Shown: positions 58,900-64,000 of the stretch, piece by piece | Position numbering within the stretch: the stretch's first letter is position 1 | How the letters are laid out: each line of letters opens with the position of its first letter | Source of the DNA: Plantago major | Lineage: Eukaryota > Streptophyta > Magnoliopsida > Lamiales > Plantaginaceae | DNA: 64,000 bases | Reading direction: 5' to 3' | Assembly (NCBI GenBank): GCA_026545765.1 | Contig: JAIFAC010000235.1 | Span: 62,001-126,000, forward strand | Position numbers and translations under genes: made by a program | Notes under the pieces: model-generated | What the model was told of the DNA's origin: nothing | Database searches by the model: none | Seen by the model: the letters and a program-made list of their open reading frames with translations, nothing else

Positions 58900-61800
58900 A
58901 AGGTGATTTCTTCCCTATTCTGAAGACTGTCATTTGATTTGTACTCAATGCTGTATACACATGCTGAAATAACCTACTGCACTTTATGCGGCCAACTATA
59001 CATTATTAGTATAATGTGACATCCATTTGTTGCCCATGTGAGAGCTTAGTATTATATTACTGGGACAGAATTTAGGTTGGCTGATGATTGATTTGCTCTT
59101 GGTTGCACCTTTTAGACATATTAGTATTTCTTTAGGAAATCCAGTTCAGGTAACAGGAACAAAAGTGGGACCAATTAAGTAGATGTCTGCTTGTCTTAAT
59201 CCTAATCCATACTTGCATTAACATGGGAATCATGGAGTTTCTTACATTATTGAGCTTCTCATCTCTTCTGATGGATCTGTGCTTGTACGTTATTAATTTT
59301 TGTATTCCTCTCCCCTCGTGCTAATAATTGTGTTCCTGCATTTTACCTGAAGAGCCAATGATCATTTCATTCTGTCCTTTAGTCTATTGCAATTGACCAA
59401 GTTAGGTAACAGTGTAAACCAGTTTTGACTGTTTATGGATTTTGATTTTTGTTCCAGTCATGAAGTCAACAACTATAATACTCCCAACTCCCAAGTGCTA
59501 TAGGATGCAATTCATTATTAGGTGCAAGTTCCTTTTCTTTATCAGTTTCTTTCAGCGGTTAAGGGGTACCGGCTGTCTAGGAACCGTGATCGTGTCTACA
59601 TTCGTAATATTGACCCGATCTTTTTTTTTCTTTTTCTTTTTGCTGCGCTGCATGGTACAGTGAAGATAAATTGTGTTAGATGGTCTCTGAGTTGGCGTTA
59701 AGTGGACGGTAACTGGTAAAGTGTCTCGATCTGTTATATCATGTGACACAAGTTTTTTACCACGGTGAGTTAACCAAAAGATAACCAAACAGTGTCAATG
59801 TCTGTACGTTTTTCCTGAGCAACAAAAGTTTGGTTTCGTGTTTGTCATAGAACGGTAACACAATAGCTAAAAGTAGAGGCCGATAGAATGTTTTGGTGGT
59901 TAGAGACAAATGGAGAAACGTGAAATGACAGCCATAAAACCTTTGGTTAGATCTGAGTTTCCAGGGCCGTACAAAATCTGGGTGAGTGTTAGGTTGTAAC
60001 TCTTGTTCTTTTTTAATCTCACCCAATCATGTGCTTTCTAATCCGTGGCATTTCTGTTTCTGTTTCTGAATGATGCGTTTGATTACCAAAATAATGTTAG
60101 TCTGTTACCTGTGACGCTTTAATAGTTTGCGTGAAAGAATCGGCAAATGTAGTTAAAGATGACTTTACTCGCTGAAAAAACTTTGATTCTTTAATCTGGT
60201 TTTATTTTTCATTTAGTGTGCTCCTAGTAAATTTGATGTAATCAAACACCACATGAAGAGGGGGAATTCCACGATGCAACTCATTTCCAACCTCAATATC
60301 TAATATACCTGTTCTATAGACGTATTTTCTCATTGTTTGTGATGGAAATATGTAGAGATCATCTGGTTTTTCTGGTTTCCCAAGAAGCAAATATATTTTC
60401 CAGAGATGTCTACCGTATTAGACGCCATATTAAAAACTCGCAAGGGTTGATGACACAAAATTAACATTATGTAATAACAAGACATACGTATTCTTTGTTC
60501 AAGCAGCATTAGGTTTTATGTAAAACATCTGGATTCTTAATTAAGAATTAAGAACATAGGCCTGTCATTTAAAAAAAAACCATTTCATACAAGCTCGTAT
60601 AATCATAAATTTATGTGATATTGCGCAGTTTAGAAGAGAAAGGGAAAATAATATCCTAGTTTCAAATATGGTGTACCTACAACCATCTATTTTGAGCTTG
60701 AAATGTTGCAGTTTCATTTATATCTAGATGTATATCCATTGAAGACCTTAAAAATTCATGTGGCACGAAACCGACTGATGATTCTTATCAACAAACATTT
60801 ATGTCTATCAACTACCAATATTAAACCAAGATGATAGCAAGACCCCTCAGGCCATTCATTATCCCTCTTGATTCATTCACTAGCTAAAACTATCCCACCA
60901 ACTTTGCGAGATCCCACCTTCTAAATGGGCGAATCAGCGTAACATTTAATTCTGAAGCGTGACGTTTATCTACAAGCGACGTATTTTTATCGATGCATTA
61001 ATGAAAGGGTAGCGTAAGTATATATTTAATATCGACTTATACTAAACATATAATGCAGATCCGTATATCTTAATGACATATCTTTATCGATGACATTAAT
61101 GCCGAGGTAATGCGGATATATTAAGCATCTGACGGCAAGCTAAGCATGTGATATTCATGATTAAGCGTGATGATGTCGATCCGTATATCTTACTACCTAA
61201 TAATGGATCTATATTTTAAAATTTATGTGTACCAAAATGTGAGTCGGTTGAAAAAATGCCCGAATTTGGGTAAGGGTGTCTTGCTCTCACATGGGAAGAG
61301 AGAAGCACCAAAAGAGGTAGGTAAAGGGTAGTTTGTTCAAGGACAACCAGACGAAAGGAGTCATGTTGTGTTGTGCCTAAGCACATGATCTCCACGAGAT
61401 TATGAGTTGGCTCTCTACTTTCCACTTCCCTAATTATTGCTTCTTCTATTAGACATGGTTTTAATTAAGTTACCAAGTACTTTGCCAACTCCTTTACCCT
61501 TTTCATAATCTTTCTCTTAAAAGTTTGATCGCTACGACATCGTTTTGTTGGTTAAAAAGGTACACAAGTTGGGGGAATTCAAGTACATCCCCCAACCACA
61601 CCCCCTGCCCTTACAACTAGATGTGTGTACCTAATTTAGTGCCTGTGCAAGTGCTAATCGTAATTAATGAACGTAATCAATTTGATGTGAACGAGTCCAA
61701 CCGGTAATTTTACAAGTTGGTTCTGTAATTAAGTAGACTCTAATACATTACGACGCCTTTCTCAATGCAATAGTACGTTGTGCTTTACGATGGTTTAATA

Positions 61801-63350
61801 TGTAATTCTTTTGCTATCAAACCGGACTACAGGTGGTAGTATATGAGTACATGCGAACTTTATTGTAGTTTATGTTAGACAAAACGAGCTGATAATGCGA
61901 TTGATAAACGATTATTAATTTATTTTTTAAATTCTAACTAACTAGTCTTACTTTTTTATTTTGCATCAAACTATGAATATTCAATCATAATATAAAATTC
62001 TGACTCCACCCAGTTCGTGTATGTGTGATCATGCATACCCGTTTCGATGCATCTATATCCCTAAATAAATAACATGAAGTGCCAGAAACCCAGCGGAGCT
62101 TTAGCATGTCTAGTTGCAGAAAAGAGGTATGGATAAGCATAGGTAGCTGAGGTGATTTTTAACTTCTCATGAATAATTATTTTCTTTTATGATTTTGTAT
62201 ATCCTGTGAAGGTGGAGATAATGTTCCTATGGAAATAAAATCACGGACCATGCCAAAATTCAACGTCAAGAGTGGAGCCGATGTTCGGATCACGACAGTC
62301 GGAAAAAGGCGAGAAGGTAGGTAAGTAAAACAACCACGTTAAATTACAAATTTGGATATCCCCAAATCATCATCATAATAATAAATAAATATAAAATATA
62401 CCATCAACACCCATACCATACGTATTTAAAGATCATCATACATGAGCACATGTTATTTTCAATGTCACTTTCATTTTATGGACTAGTGTATGAGAGATTA
62501 TGTGGTTGTAGTGAATAATATTATACCATACACATCTTCTTAGTAACCTCACATCTCAGATTGGGTGAGAGCGACTGGTAAATAGTATACGAGAAGACTG
62601 TTGTACTTTTAAACGATTCAAAAGTAAAACCGTAATAACTACGATTTAAGTGGACAATATCATTTTAACGAGACATGTGTTGCTCATATCATAAATGACT
62701 ATGCAGCCTGGGTTTAAGGTCATTTTTATTAGAAATGGCTTCGAAAATCCATGTGAACATCGATCCATTCAACATTCTTTTGGGGTGTATTATTTTTAAT
62801 GTTCAGTATTCCTGCAAATGGTGAGACTTTCCATTACTGACTAGGAAAAATGAATGTCGAGGCATACTATAATCTGTGATGCCAAATTATTTCCATCTAT
62901 CATTCTAAAAAGCTTGTTTTATTAATGGTAACTTATTTTGCGAATTGAGCTTGATTTTGTGTTGGTGTAGCTAGAATTTAGTTTTGAATTGTCTTGTGAG
63001 CATCTTTTAAACTCATTGTAACTTTGAGAATTATCAATAGACTTTTTGTCGATTAAAAAAATTGCATCGTTTAGGTCTCAATGGATTAGCATTCGAAATG
63101 TCATAGACATTGTCTGTAATGGTCAGGGTCTTCATGAATTTTCTTTAGAAATCATCTAAATTTCTTTATACAATCTTAAAATTTACATGTCAAATTATGT
63201 ACTTCACATCTACGCTCTTACTCGACATGTGATTTGGGGGCATCAACATGTAAATATCTCGTTGGGTCTCCGCTCACAGGAACCTCGATTGTTACCTATG
63301 TAATTAGAGCAATACCATTTGGAATTGCACGACCTAAGTTGTATCGATGG
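58900..63350. other. Gene-poor intergenic region
   Basis: No coding stretch with recognisable motifs on either strand. A T-rich run is at about 59621-59641. GTGTTAGATGGTC at 59672 also occurs at 54911 in APX3 intron 3. GATCCGTATATCTTA occurs twice about 120 bp apart (near 61059 and 61180). 63425-64000 is likewise without a visible gene. Confidence 0.5.
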
Positions 63351-63361
63351 GTTGTTTCCTA

Positions 63362-63424
63362 ATCGAGTATCTTTACCTTTTATTATGTATCAAAGGCTCA
63401 TAATAAAAGGTAAAGATACTCGAT
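63362..63424. repeat. Perfect 26-bp inverted repeat with 11-base loop
   Basis: Arms 63362-63387 and 63399-63424 are exact reverse complements around the loop TATCAAAGGCT. Flanking sequence does not pair further. No terminal duplication or neighbouring gene explains it. Confidence 0.9.
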
Positions 63425-64000
63425 AAAGCTAACCTATTCCATAATAGTGTGAAAGCCAATAACAACAAATACAAGCAGGGCGTTCTTAATAGGATTAGAC
63501 AACTAACACAAAGAAATCCGCCCGCCAAAACAACGTAATGAAGAATTGCAAGTAAGAAGTCGCCTAAGCAGGTTGGTCTAAATCATAGATGCCTCTGTTC
63601 TTTCAAATTGAAGAGAGACTATTACAATTATTACAGTAAGTATTACTTAATTATAATTACCAATAACTTATAGAAAGAAGAAATTAGATAGCTTTTCTTA
63701 TCTTCTCCTTAGTAAAAACACAAAACATGACTTTGACTCCTTATGAGTATCTGGGTTTCATATTTTGAATCTGTTGTATAGGTCTAAAGGCATAGGTCAT
63801 CATCAGGATCTCGTTGTATGAGGCACGTTTTGAGCGTGATTACATAATTACACGCATTAAGCATTCAACCCAAAATGAATAATGTACATCATGTGTGATC
63901 TAATTATTAATTAATAATCGTGTTAGTTCAATATATATCGAACCTTAAGATGCGAATCCATTACAATTCTAATTCAGTATTACGAGGACATAAATATCAT

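Noticed and set aside
1-64000. CRISPR arrays, bacterial operons, riboswitches, tRNA or rRNA genes
   Set aside because: No regularly spaced repeats, cloverleaf candidates or rRNA-like stretches were seen, and the gene structure is nuclear plant.

Overview
The window reads as nuclear DNA of a eudicot plant. It is AT-rich, its genes are split by many GT-AG introns, and the families are plant-specific: clade D PP2C, peroxisomal ascorbate peroxidase, F-box/FBD and F-box/FBA proteins, plant mTERFs. It is packed with Copia retrotransposon pieces and Stowaway-like MITEs. No species is claimed.

Three genes look intact: a clade D protein phosphatase 2C (minus, 14515-16540), a cytosolic-type arginyl-tRNA synthetase (plus, conserved part 36200-41414, likely start 35292) and a peroxisomal membrane ascorbate peroxidase (plus, 53514-58862). 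Almost every other gene-like stretch is a broken copy: two mTERF pseudogenes, several F-box/LRR/FBD and F-box/FBA pseudogenes, and two partial copies of a DExH14/ASCC3-type RNA helicase.

The layout is dominated by three inverted duplications. IR1 pairs 486-6080 with 46621-52200 (mTERF, F-box fragment, F-box/FBA gene, Copia gag-protease remnant). IR2 pairs 9260-11610 with 16860-18989 (3' part of an F-box/FBD gene and its downstream DNA) and encloses the PP2C gene. IR3 pairs 30245-34796 with 42842-45670 (helicase 3' half and downstream DNA) and encloses the arginyl-tRNA synthetase. IR2 and IR3 both lie between the arms of IR1. At 46621 the right arm of IR1 is joined directly into a helicase exon through a TGGA microhomology. 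Arms of each pair carry different stop codons, deletions and transposons, so they have decayed independently, and each arm can serve as the empty-site control for insertions in the other.

Region by region: 1-480 intergenic with an F-box-promoter-like repeat; 486-6260 IR1 left arm; 6261-7260 tandem 480-bp repeats; 8250-10239 F-box/FBD gene with one stop codon; 11172-11993 Stowaway MITE and a TRIM-like element; 11995-14059 F-box pseudogenes; 14515-16540 PP2C; 16860-18989 IR2 right arm; 18990-20230 unassigned coding-like fragments; 20567-27209 a 6.6-kb decayed Copia element (minus); 27941-33478 helicase pseudogene; 35150-41414 arginyl-tRNA synthetase and its promoter; 42842-46628 second helicase pseudogene; 46621-52200 IR1 right arm with an hAT-like insertion; 53514-58862 ascorbate peroxidase; 58900-64000 gene-poor, with a perfect 26-bp hairpin at 63362-63424. 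The intact genes are ordinary housekeeping or signalling genes with no evident shared pathway. I found no convincing undescribed multi-gene system; the notable biology is the nested inverted-duplication architecture and the transposon record held in its arms.
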